From Dirofilaria immitis (taxonomy: Eukaryota; Nematoda; Chromadorea; Rhabditida; Onchocercidae), in contig JAKNDB010000068.1 of the NCBI GenBank assembly GCA_024305405.1, forward strand, positions 4,461,001-4,525,000: a stretch of 64,000 nucleotides of DNA, given 5' to 3'. Below are positions 1 to 11,675 of this stretch, one piece after another; the stretch's first letter is position 1, and every line of letters starts with the position of its first letter. The position numbers and the translations under genes are program-made. The notes under the pieces were generated by a model, which had not been told where the DNA came from, ran no database searches, and saw only the letters and a list, made by a program, of their open reading frames with translations.

Positions 1-949
1 TACGATCGATAATTGGCTATAATAAACAAAAAGTACTGTTTTGTTATGACGTACGATGTAATAACGTTTCCAAAAGAAGAAATAAAAATTTTATAGCAAA
101 TTATATAAGAAATATTTAAACAAATAGTCTAACAATGTGATTTTGAGATGGCATATCATAATGACATTGCACAAAATGTGAATGCTGGACATTCGATATA
201 GTTGTGATGTAATCACGAAGTAAGACTGCATGATAACAAAACATAAAAATTTTTAAATCCTTTTTTCTCGATTTTTTTCCCAAACATTCTTTGTTTGTAA
301 TAATTCTAATTAAATTATTTCAAATTTTTTGACGAATAACATTTCATAGTCTTTTTCTCTAATTTTTCTTTGCTTATGATATGCTATTATCAATTCTAAG
401 AAAAATAGAAAAGTTCAACATTTTAGATGATATTTATATCTTCAACATAAGTTTATTTACAATATTACTTAGTTCACTTATAACATTACTGTTAAAATTC
501 TATTCGATAATTTTGAGGAAAGTTATGAATCATTTTTTATATCCTAATTTCATATATGAAATATATTTAAATAACGTACCGAAAAATAAGTGAAAGTGAT
601 AAAATATCATTAGCTTCATGATATTAGCTTTTCTTTGATTGCCACATTTTTCAAATTGCCTTCGTTTTCATCATCTTTAAAATCTGTAAAAATTTTTTCT
701 CAATTCATCATTCAGTCATTCAAACATTATGTGATATACATTTCATATTTAAAAAATCTCAATTTGATACCGGTCAGGTATAAATTTATCTTATCACTTA
801 AATGATAAATGTAGCGTTGAAAGAAGAGTGTGAAATATTTAAAATATGGTGCAATAATCCCAATGATAAAAATCGAACTAAAATTATTCCCAAACTAATA
901 TGCAAATAATTTTCGCATTCACTTCAATTTGTTCGAAATTTAAAAGTAT

Positions 950-2470
950 AAACCTTTGTTAATGAATCCGAACAAAAATAATACAATTACATGACCAACA
1001 ATCCAAATAATTAATAACGGTTTTAGCCATTTTCGACTAATTACTGATCGATTGATCGTATTATCGCATTCCTCAAATCTGACTTTTGTTTTAAATAATA
1101 AAGAAAAAGGAAAACGAATAAGCAATTTATTCACAATTAATTTACATCCAACATTTTTATTTTGATTCACTCGAATAATCGAATTTAATAAATTAATTTT
1201 TAATTTTAGAATATCTATTAAAAATGAGTTTTATTTATATTATGATTTGTAAGTATTTGAATTGGTTTTATTGTAACAGTTCCTTCGTGTCATGTAATTT
1301 TGAATTCTAATTTTTAAATAATTTTTAAACTTCAAACTAAATTTCATAGCTTTTCTTTTCATCGACTGCAATGGAAAATATGGAATAAGATTCAAAAAAT
1401 ATATTCTCTCAATTTTAGGTTTCAACTTATAACTAACCATTTTATTCCTTCACTTTTCCTCTCTTCATATTATTTCCTGTATGAGACATTAGCCATGGTT
1501 TCATATTTCAGCTTTTCCTAGTGTAACTTCCAGATAAGATTTGAAAAGATGTAAATTAATTTGCTGAATATTTTTTAAAATATTTAAGTGATTTGAAACT
1601 TTTTTTTAATGAAAAAATTGAACATTAACAAAACTTACAATAGTCGGATCAAGTTCCTTATCATCATCCGAAATGCAATCAAGGCCTTTTTCAATTTCGG
1701 TCAAAAATATTTCTTCTTTTGCCGATTTTTCAAATAATTCATAAAATAATTTATTGTCAGCTGATGCTGTAATATAAAGCCATATCATTGCTGCACCATT
1801 TAATGATACTGTAATTATAAATAGAGCCACCAGTATATATATTATCAGTAAGCGAAATTTTCGCTGCAAATTATAAATAATTTTTCAAATAATTTTATAA
1901 TTTACAATGAAAAAGACAGTTTTTATAATAAATTAGATTACTTAGCCAATTACAGTATTAAAAAGTAGCGAAAATATAAAGAAATATATGAGAAAAAGTT
2001 GTACAGAAGAGCTTTTTTAAAATTTGTCGAATATTTCATTTATCAATTACCTCCTGCGTTGTTATCGATTTTTTAAATTTGAAAAAAATGGTATAATCGA
2101 TAACATTGCTATAAATATCACTGCTGTTGATGAGCACCATAATAATAACAATTTTTGTTCATGCTGAAATTCAATAAGAATAAAAAATGAGAAAAAGAGC
2201 GAAAAACTATAAAATTGCCAATTTGAAATTTCAAGAATTATTAAATACCATGCTATACTGCTATTAATTTATAACTATTAAAATTTTGTAAAATTCAAAA
2301 AATCGAATTAACTATTAGTTTATATTTATGTCCATATCCTTTTTATTTGATGTTGAATTCAAAATTTTCGTTAGTTGCTTGTTATTCATTTTTCATACTT
2401 TCTATAAGCTTATCGAGAATTCATTTATTTGAAATATATTCACATAGAAAATAAACAAATAATAAAAAGC

Positions 2471-2516
<46 letters not shown>

Positions 2517-2985
2517 CAAAATATATATATAAAAGAAACGAGTAACATATTATTATGATTGTTTATAATAAGGAAAAAAATAGATTAACACCAATAAAGT
2601 ATTGTGTAAAAAGAAAAAAAATGGAAAAAATTTAAAAAAAAAAAAATCATATTATTGTAAAACATTGAAATTACTCTGTAAATTCATTAATACTTGTTAT
2701 TTTTAAATTAATTCAGAAAATGAAAATATCAAATAAACACGAACATACATTTCGAAGAATTTGTCGTTCTTTATTAGTCCAAATAAATCCCGCAATTCCT
2801 TTTCGTTTAGTATCATCAAACATAAACATTGCTATTGGAAATAATATCGTACATAATTCGTAATATTTTTGAGCAACAGCCATCGACATAGCCGAAATGA
2901 TAATTTCAAAACCACACAATAGAAAAATTGCATATTTTTGAAATGGCGGCAAATAACCACCCCATTGGAACAAATATGTTTTCAT
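950..2985 (-). pseudogene. Multi-span membrane protein gene, left-arm copy (possibly broken)
   Basis: I do not recognise the family. Exons read on the minus strand are 2985-2749 (79 codons from ATG, a hydrophobic helix with cysteines, ends at donor GTATGT), 2163-2051 (one helix, after TTTCAG) and 1863-1639 (after TTTGCAG; another helix and an acidic loop containing GLDC, ends at GTAAGT). A probable last exon lies around 1100-950 with motif RKWLKPLLIIWIVGH, a fourth helix. A four-helix membrane protein is the likely product. The second exon has an A6 run near 2072-2077. With six As it meets a stop; the next exon needs phase 0, which fits four or seven As. Either this copy is broken or the run length is wrong. 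The exons between 1639 and 1100 are unclear. Confidence 0.5.
2470..2514. repeat. (AT)n microsatellite, left arm
   Basis: A run of alternating AT. The mirror copy in the right arm (15563-15602) has a slightly different length, so it is one of the few places where the arms diverge. Confidence 0.9.
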
Positions 2986-3564
2986 TTAAAGCCTGGTGAA
3001 AGTTACATAAATGTCAATAATTCTGTGCAAATTATCGATTTAAGAAAAAAAAACGTATTTCACGCTGTGCACAAATAATTTTTTTAAAAAAAAAAAAAAC
3101 TTGTTTATTATTAAAATATTTAGAGTAATGAATGAGAATTATCATTAATATTTGGTTCTAAAGAAATCTTAACATTAATCAATAACTGTAATTAGTGAAT
3201 TAATTGATAACATAAAGTTAGCATGAAATTCTAGTCTTCTATTTAAACGATTAATTGGCTATATTCAACTCTATCATTTATTACAGGAAAAACTTTCCAG
3301 CAATAGAATTGCCTATATTATTGATAAGATAAGAAAAAATTTATTTAATTTTTAATAAGAGTAATTTTTGATCAGCAGTAGGGCGATTATTGAAAAAAAT
3401 TTTCGAAGGTTCTCAAATGTAAAATTTATCAGATAATTTTATAAAAGAAAAATATTTATAAAAGAAAGAAAATAAGTGTAACATTTATTATTTTTAATTA
3501 AGCTAAACATTCTTCTAACAATATTCAAAATTTTCTTTTTATTCGACAATTTACATTCTTCTTT

Positions 3565-3600
3565 GTCATAAAAAAACTTTTGTAAAAGTTTTTTTATGAC
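3565..3600. repeat. Perfect 17-bp hairpin in the left arm
   Basis: Two 17-base arms (GTCATAAAAAAACTTTT and its reverse complement) are separated by two bases. The right-arm counterpart at 14475-14509 has lost perfect symmetry through a one-base change in one A/T run. It may be a cruciform-prone site inside the larger palindrome; no transposon ends are apparent. Confidence 0.8.
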
Positions 3601-4885
3601 TTTTCTAATTTACGAATGCAAATTATTCAATAAAAGAGCTTTTCAAACGAAAAATTATTTTATAAAAAATTTAAAATGCTATCCGTCTATCACATCTATA
3701 AACCAATCAATTCATAAAACTATCTATCTTTTAGTATTTTCCATAGATGACAAAGCGGGTAAGGAAGGGTAAAGGACAAATATTATATTGAAGTCATTCA
3801 TATGTAAACAATTACAAACAAGTTTTCATCATTGGCACACTTAAACAGTTATTACACTGAGAATGCAAATATTCTATTTCATGATTTATGTGTAATGTTA
3901 TCAAGAATAGACAAAGTTTTCTTTGTTTTTAATGAAATTAATATTCCATTTTCATTTCGAAATTTATCCTTTTTTGCTCATATTCTGTACTATTTTTTAT
4001 GAATTTTTCATCATTTACTTATCAATAATTCGTTCATTTTATTCTATCAAATTTTTATCCATCATTTATTCAAATTATACTTTAATAATTTTTAGCATTT
4101 TAAAATTTTAAACTTATCTTTATCGATTGATAATTATATACTGAATCAAATTTTTGCTTAAATTAAATAAATTCACAAAAAGAAAATAATGCTCAATAAA
4201 TTAAAAAAAAAGAAAAGAAAAAGAATTGCATTATTGTATAAGAAAATGTTATAGCTAAATTGCTAAATTATTATAATTATTTTTAAAATTTTAAGAAATA
4301 ATATCAATACTATTCATTATAGTGTTGCGCATAACAAAAATGAGGAAAATCATGAAAAATGCTAATTTCAAACAAATAAATGCAAAAATAAGTTTGGAAA
4401 TATGCGATTTGAAAAAGATTTTTATATAATCTTTAAGAATTAGAACAAACTTATAATAGGTAATCCAGTCATTATATAACAATTCGAACTATCTAATACT
4501 TGTAATATTTCACAAATAGCTAAAAATTGTTGCCCTATATTTAAAATATTTCATTCATTCCTTCGTTTGTTTCATTATCATTATCAATAACTAAATATTT
4601 TAATTTATAAGCTATAAGTACCTAGCTTATGCCAAAATTTGATAATGCTTTGAGATTTTTGATGTGGAAAACTTCCGCGAGATTCATTTCAACATCCTTC
4701 ATACTTGATAATTTAAATCACTTAATCACTGCCAATATATATTATCACAATAGGGAATTAGTGAATATTATTCTGATATTATCACATTCTCAATATGTCA
4801 GATTAAATTATTTAATTTAGTAAATTATAATAGTAATTTAATCATTTATAATGATTATTTTATAAAATTAATTATTCAATTCATA

Positions 4886-5010
4886 GCATTGTATAACTTT
4901 GATATAAAGTTATACATATATGATTGATTCTTTTGTATTGTGAATTATTGTAACATAAAGATATATATTAATGTTAAAAGATTTTTAATTTTGATATATA
5001 TCTTTATGAT
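4886..5010. repeat. Pair of short nested inverted repeats
   Basis: A near-perfect palindrome, GTATAACTTTGATATAAAGT and on to TATAC (about 4890-4915), is followed by a longer inverted pair built on AAGATATATAT…ATATATATCTT (about 4960-5008). Both recur in mirror image near 13070-13185. They are AT-rich stem-loops without coding potential. They could be remnants of a small MITE-like element, but no target duplications were identified. Confidence 0.5.
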
Positions 5011-6393
5011 ATAATAATTAACATTATCTGAGCTTATCTTCAAACTAAAAAAACTAATTAATTTTGTTATTATAATATGATTCATTTGTTCGTATAAATA
5101 TACATATATATATGTATAAATGGAAAATCGAATTGTTTGTTCATCTTTTATTTCCTCCGTCATACGCTTTTAAATCATTCATTAAGGAAAAAATAAACGT
5201 AAATATCTTCTCATAAATATTGGTTGGATTTTAATATATTTTATTTTATGCGCTTGATAACAATAATAATGATAATGATGATAACAATGAATAGTATTGA
5301 AGAATCAGTCTGTAAATGATAGCGATTTATGAAGAAGAACAAAAACAATAAATAACAATCAAAAATTATTATCTCTATTGCTAATGAAATAAAACAAAAA
5401 AGTAAAAATACCGAAATTGTTATTATTTTGCTTATAAATTCAAAGATTACATTGTGTATTCATAAATTGGCCTCAAAAGTTCAAAGAACAATAGATAATG
5501 GAAGCAGAAAAGATAAACAAATCGATCAGCAAAATTTGGCGGGAAAAAATATAGATATTCAATCCGTACTGTATCTAAAATTTTAACTAACTAAAAAGAA
5601 AAAATATTCTGTCGAAATGTAAACATAAGATAATTAATAAATAATTTCGGAAGTATTTTACATTAACAGGAAAAAACCTCGATGACATCAAGTTTCAACT
5701 CTGATAAAATTGCCATTCTGTGTGATATATATGTTTTTTTCTGATTGATTTTAAAACACTGCCGTAAATTAAATGCAAAACGTCATATGATAAACTGCCA
5801 TTAATTGTTATTCATCAAACAATAGATTATATTGATAATGATCTAATTTAATCAGTTCCGATTAATTGCTCCAAATTATAACAAAATTCGATATTTTAAA
5901 AAAAAAAAAAAAAGCAAAATTTTGCTAACTAATTTTGAGTTAGGATAAAATAAAAATTTTAATTAAATTTTTCATAATTAATTAAAAATCAGTAATAATT
6001 CTTTCAATTTCAAGAAATTAAGTAATGAATATTAAATTTCATCAACAACTTCTTTCATATGCAAAACTGTAAATAATTTATTTAATTAGCCAATCAAAAT
6101 ATTATAATATACCTAAATAATTTAATTAACTGATTAGACTTATTCTCGACAAACGAAAAATCATACATATTTAAGATATGAAATAAAGCAAAATCGATTA
6201 ATTTAAAATAGAATCATTTATCAAGTAATATAATCTTAATTTTGTTATAAATGATAAAGTTCAAATAAAACGAAAAAAATAAGCATGTTTTAAGTTGGAA
6301 AATTATACAAATTAATTGATCGAGGAATTAAAATAATGATAGTATAGGTGAGCTACAAATAGCAAGTATCCTTGGCAAATTATGATTGATAAT

Positions 6394-9280
6394 ATTCAAT
6401 GCATCATCAAAGCTACTTCAGAATTCTCTTCATAATTTTGATTCATCACTGAATATCGGCAATAGTAATTGAAATACTGTTGTCTAAAAAATTATTCAGA
6501 ATGACTTTTTAAGATTTAAAGTATTAGTTCCTTTATATATCTCAGTTTAAAAAAATTTTAAACTATTAACTCAAAATCATCTTTCTGCATGGAATTTAAA
6601 ATAGCTTCTCTTTTGTCATTTACTGATTTTAAAATACTTTTACCATTATCGATATTAATTATCTTCTTCTGCGTTTTTCTTTGCGAGATTATTGCTTTCT
6701 GATTTAATTTAAAGCCATTATTGCAGAACGTTAATATATAACGAAGAACTTTAATTTATCTTCGATAATTCGTTTCTTAGTTTTATATTGTTAACATGAT
6801 CTCAAGAAGATCAGCGTAGAGATATGGCGATGCAAATAAATTATTCATATAAGCTGATATGATTTAATTGAATACTGTTTTAATCATTGATGAAGGTTAA
6901 CTTATGAATTGCCGATCATGTGGTGGGTTAAAATTTTATACATTAAAAATGATTAATATCTATGCTCATAACATATAATACACAATAATCTACGAATAGT
7001 TACTTATAAAATTTATATCAAGATATTCTTGAGACGACTTGGTTTATTGATATTTGCCGCATTTATTCGAATTTATGTAATACTATCGAAAATATCGAAC
7101 GTTTGTCTAAATTTTGTTCAAAATATATTTTGTAAAGTTTTAAAATTTATTACCAACTTTGAAGAGACCCCACTAAATTTCTTCTAAGCATATAAAATTT
7201 TAGCATCATAAATCCGATTTTCTGTTGTTAAATAGCAATAATTTTTCAAAAATTTGCTGTGATACCTAGTTTGAGCATTAATTGAAATTGACTACTTCCA
7301 TAAAGCATTTCAAACTTTACGTTCTAGTATTTTTTTGATCAGATATTTGGATTTATTTTATCAGTTGTTTTTGAAATTTGATAAGATGTGAGGAATATTC
7401 ACAGTATATCAAAATGGCTGCTAATAGCATGAATAAATTTTGACGAATAGAAATAAGAAAGTAAGTTAAAGTGAAAGAAGAAAAAATGGAAAGCAATTCT
7501 CAGAGAATATTCTGTAAGCAAATCTATCAGCAATTTTGCAAAATTTTAACGGTTATTGGAGAATTTGATCATGCTTTCAGCAATTTTAACGGCCTTCTTT
7601 AGAAAAAAAATGAAAATTAAAAAGAAAAAAAAGTGAAACTACTTATTTTGAGAAGAAAAGTGCTGTATTTCATATTATTTATTACCAAACTGATAAATTT
7701 TTCATCATTCTATAAATATATAATTCACATTTTTGATAAATTTCCTGGTGATATTATCAGAATTAATCGATGGCATCTGATAACTATTAATCAACGATCA
7801 CATCTATGAATTAAACTAATTAATTCATAACGATAATAAGATTGAAGATAAAAATAGATGTGAGCATAAATATAAACGAGCTAAACTTGACTTTTGTTTA
7901 GTAATCATTTTGAATTATAAAAATTTGAAAATATTAGGAAAGTATAAAAGTACTACAATAAAATTATGAAAAGTGTAGAAATAAAAATTTATTGAAAAAT
8001 TTTTTTGCCCAAAATTTGCGATAAACAACAAAATATAAATATGCTATTACAATTATATTTAGCATATAAATTATTACTGAATTATTCTAATATATAATAA
8101 AAATTCTGTTGTATTTTCTAGATATTCAATGAAAGTTCTATCGTGTTTTTGAAAAAAAATTCAATAAAAAAATAATAAATTTCATGATTACTTCCTTATG
8201 ATCAAATAGTTTAATTGCTTATTTCCATTGCGTATATAAATAGTTTTTTATACTTCAACTAATATCTTATTATTAAAAATAGTCGATCGGTTTGACCTAA
8301 CAGATTCTGAATCCTTAAACGGATTATTGTATAAGTTAAAGCTTTTATTTAAAGTACAAAATTTTTAATACAAACTTTTTCTTGCCACATTGATTTAAAA
8401 ATTTTCTATTTTCGAATTGCATACGATATTCTTTATCTCAATTCATTATAACATTTGTTTATTGCTTTTAAAATGAAAAGCAAATTAACAGATTTAATCA
8501 TCATAGTTGATCTTATTATAAGGTCGCATTAATTGTTGATTAATTTATTCAACAAAGATTAAATATGTTATATGATGATCGAATGGATTTGTCAATTATC
8601 CTATGATTTATTGTTTTTTTTGCTCGCCGGGAGCACAAGTTATCTTTTGTGGAAGGCATGAGATTGATAAGATTTGAACATTTATAAGATTTTAGTATAA
8701 CTTAAGGTAAAATCAAAAAAAAACTCTTGTCTGGATATAATTTGGATGAGAAATTCGTTTTCCAATCTACATTAAGTTCCCGAAACATTTTAAAAAAAAG
8801 TTTTTTGCAATGAATATTACATTTATGATCTTCTCAGTCTCGTTCTCTCGGTAATATTTTATCATAAAGCAATATAAATATGGAATATCGATATTTGATT
8901 CTGTGATAATTTAACTCCATAATAGCTACTTATTTCTTTCTTAATTTTACATCGTCTCTAATAAAACAACGCAATATTAAGCAAATTTACGCTTCATAAA
9001 TTTGATTCTATTTAATAATTTTTAAATTTAATTATCATCTGTTCAAAGCACTGAATTCAAACTTCGAAAATGTAGAAAAAATTTTGTTAGAATTATTAGA
9101 AAATCAATTTTGCATATTTTTCAGAACTGAAAATCGGATTTGTAGCGCTATAATTCCACATAGTTGGAAAAATTTTATTAGAATTTTTGCTACACTAACT
9201 AGAAATTATTTCATATAATCAAATAATTATGTTCTTCTGTCTGTCAAATTAGTAAGAAATTTCAAAATTTTTTGAAATAT
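6394..9280. other. Spacer, left part: no gene seen
   Basis: AT-rich unique DNA inside the palindrome. I see only short interrupted frames and no convincing exon with acceptor and donor. It contains the upstream region of the secreted-protein gene that starts near 9327. Confidence 0.6.
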
Positions 9281-9326
9281 ATTTTAGGTATAATTTCGGC
9301 CAACGTTCAGCACTTTCGTCATAATT

Positions 9327-11190
9327 ATGCATATTAAAACAAATTCGATAATACAAATAAAACAGATCATTTCAAAGGAAAGATCAAAATTCCCATTCTT
9401 AATGTTAATTTTATTAGCAAATATCATTAATTATATGATACCGTACGCTATGGGCATCAATCATCTGAATATACAAAATTTTAACCCACTACATGATCAA
9501 CAATTTATAAGTCAGTCTCCTTTTTGAACCATTTTCAACAATGCTCACAACAGCAGTTAATTAATTCATATCAGCCCTATAATTTATTTCCACATTATCC
9601 ATTATCATATCTCTGGCCTTGTTTGGATCATCAACGACAATTAAATGGAAATATTGCATATACTCAGCAGAAACCGGGAAGTAAGTTTGTTGTAGTTTAA
9701 AATCAAATGAAGAAATTTTCGAACACTGATTAAAAACAAATTTAAAACCGAGTCGAAATTCCAAGTGAGAATTTCAAAAATCTTGAATTTAATTGAATTT
9801 CCTTTTATTTATATTTTTAGGAATAGGAGGTTCAGTGATGGTTTATCGACTTTTATTTCGGCCACCTCTCACTTGGACCTATAATTGTTTCTGTGATTGC
9901 GAAGAGTTTGTTGCATTTCAAATAAAATTTTTAATAAATTTTTGGAAGCTATGAAAATATGCACTATTTAGGAATAAAATTCTTCTTTCCGATATTGCAT
10001 TGTTCAAAAAGAATTTCAATTGCACCTTATTTATTTATAAATTACAATATAAAAGATTTATTATTAAAAGTTTATTACTTAATTTTAATCTATTTATAGT
10101 TCATTTTTTAAGGAATACTCTTTATGTACCACGTATTCCTGGACAGCATACTAATTTCACCCAGGCTGATATTTATGTCAAAGGTCAACTACGTGAAGCA
10201 GTAAGAGGATTTGAATAAATTCGGGATTTTATATTATAAAAATACCGACATAATATTATACAGTAAACAATTTTAAAATATTCAATTGAATAATTAGTTG
10301 TAAATGATAGTTCATTCATTCGATTACTTTGCAAAACTTTTATTACACCATTTTTTGATGCTATCAAATTCAGTGATATAATTAATTGGAATATTATTTT
10401 AGCTTTATCGTTAATAAAAAGACATTGAAATTATGGCGCAAAATATAGCTAAACATCAAAAATTCGAAAATTATCATTTGGTATCATTCAAATATTAAAC
10501 TTTTGTAAAAGAGAAGTTTTCCTCATTGAATAAATAATTAACTAATTTGCTTTTAATAGTTACATTACATCAACTTGAATAAACTTGATAAGTCATTATA
10601 TAAATAATAAATAGCAATATTAATAATCAAGATGAATCATCGTATCGTTTAATTAATAATAATGAATGCAACGTAGGTAAATGAAGCATTTCATTCCATC
10701 GGTGTAACACCAGAAGGACTTATTATAACTACTAGTTTCTGGCCCTATCCAGCATTTATCGTTAATGATATTAATATTGCAAAAGCAACTTATATTAAAG
10801 GAAAATATTTTTATACGCTTTCTCAAAATACATTGGAATTACGATGTGAAGCAAAGGAAGCAACAGTATGTGTTAATAAAGTATGTTAATTGAGCTTTTT
10901 AGTTTTTTTTTTTCTTTTATTCCATTAAGCATTTATAAAGAAACATTTGATTTATTTCAATAAGCTTAATGATTTTATCATTTGGTATAAATTAAAATTT
11001 TTAGGGTAACTATAAATCATTTCAAGTGAGTGCAACTCTTACAATTGATATCCTAAATATATTATCGCAGTTACAAAGACAAGAACTTGCTAATGCGATT
11101 CAACGATCTTTAGAAAATCGATACGTGGCATTTATTTCACCTATTCAACTATTGGATGATAGTAGAAATAGAATCATTTTGGATCCATAA
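9327..11190 (+). CDS. Predicted secreted or membrane-anchored protein, single copy in the palindrome spacer
   Basis: Five exons with matching phases: 9327-9680, 9821-9892 (donor could be 9886), 10100-10200, 10677-10865 and 11005-11190 (stop TAA). Acceptors are TTTTTAG, TTTATAG, ACGTAG and TTTTTAG; donors include GTAAGT, GTAAGA and GTATGT. The product would be about 300 residues. Near the N terminus is a hydrophobic stretch (FPFLMLILLANIINYMIPYA) that could be a signal peptide or anchor. A Q/N/Y-rich segment follows, then a C-terminal globular region with motifs QADIYVKGQLREA, VTPEGLIITTSFWPYPAF and LDILN-like repeats of hydrophobics. Exon 1 is open throughout only if the T5 run at 9521-9525 is read as T6; as written, TGA interrupts it. 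TTTTAG at 9283-9287 or TTCAG at 9306-9310 could accept a spliced leader. I do not recognise the family. Confidence 0.7.
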
Positions 11191-11675
11191 TTTTAACATA
11201 TCTAATCATTTTTATATCATCATTATAAAATTTGTATGCAAATTTAACCGCAATTAATTAATTATTTTTTTTTATTCTGCCTTATTTATTCTATGAATAA
11301 AAATATATATTAAAATTCTAATAAAATATATTTCAGATAAACAAAGAAAAATTATTCATCATTTAAATTTAGTGCATTAAAACATAAAAACTGGCATATA
11401 TTGATTCCATAAGAAAATTCATGTTTTAAAATTGTGAATATCAATACACGATTAAATACAATCATATAAATAATAACTTTATGAAATGTTGACAAATTAG
11501 AAATATATAAATATTTAGATATGTGGATATTCTTTTAGAAATATATTATTTATGAATAATGCATGGATTATTCGTTTGCCGTTTGAACATTTATATCAAT
11601 TTATATAAATTTCATAAACAGGAAAGAAATGAAATTAAAAAAGATCAATATCAAGTAGTTGCGAATTCATTCGTC
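11191..11675. other. Spacer, right part: 3' flank, no gene seen
   Basis: AT-rich sequence between the stop codon of the spacer gene and the start of the right arm. AATAAA-like strings near 11299 could serve for polyadenylation. Nothing else is recognised. Confidence 0.5.

Larger units (their letters stand above)
1..6393 (+). repeat. Left arm of a giant inverted repeat
   Basis: This arm reads as the reverse complement of the right arm at 11676-18077. Base 1 pairs with 18077 and the match continues inward until about 6393, where the sequences diverge after ATTGATAAT. The segments I compared agree almost base for base, including intergenic AT-rich DNA. Most differences are homopolymer lengths. 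There is at least one substitution (T at 6131 against C in the partner) and a small CT indel near 3550. Because the match runs to the window edge, the outer end of the repeat cannot be seen. It could be a real recent duplication kept similar by gene conversion, or a fold-back assembly artefact. Confidence 0.95.

Noticed and set aside
3923..4111. 62-codon hydrophobic frame repeated in the right arm
   Set aside because: Phe/Ile/Tyr composition is what AT-rich DNA gives by chance, and conservation is only due to the duplication.
4629..4820. 63-codon frame present in both palindrome arms (also 13253-13444)
   Set aside because: Identity between arms is explained by the DNA repeat itself, so it is no evidence of coding. 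No splice sites or known motifs.
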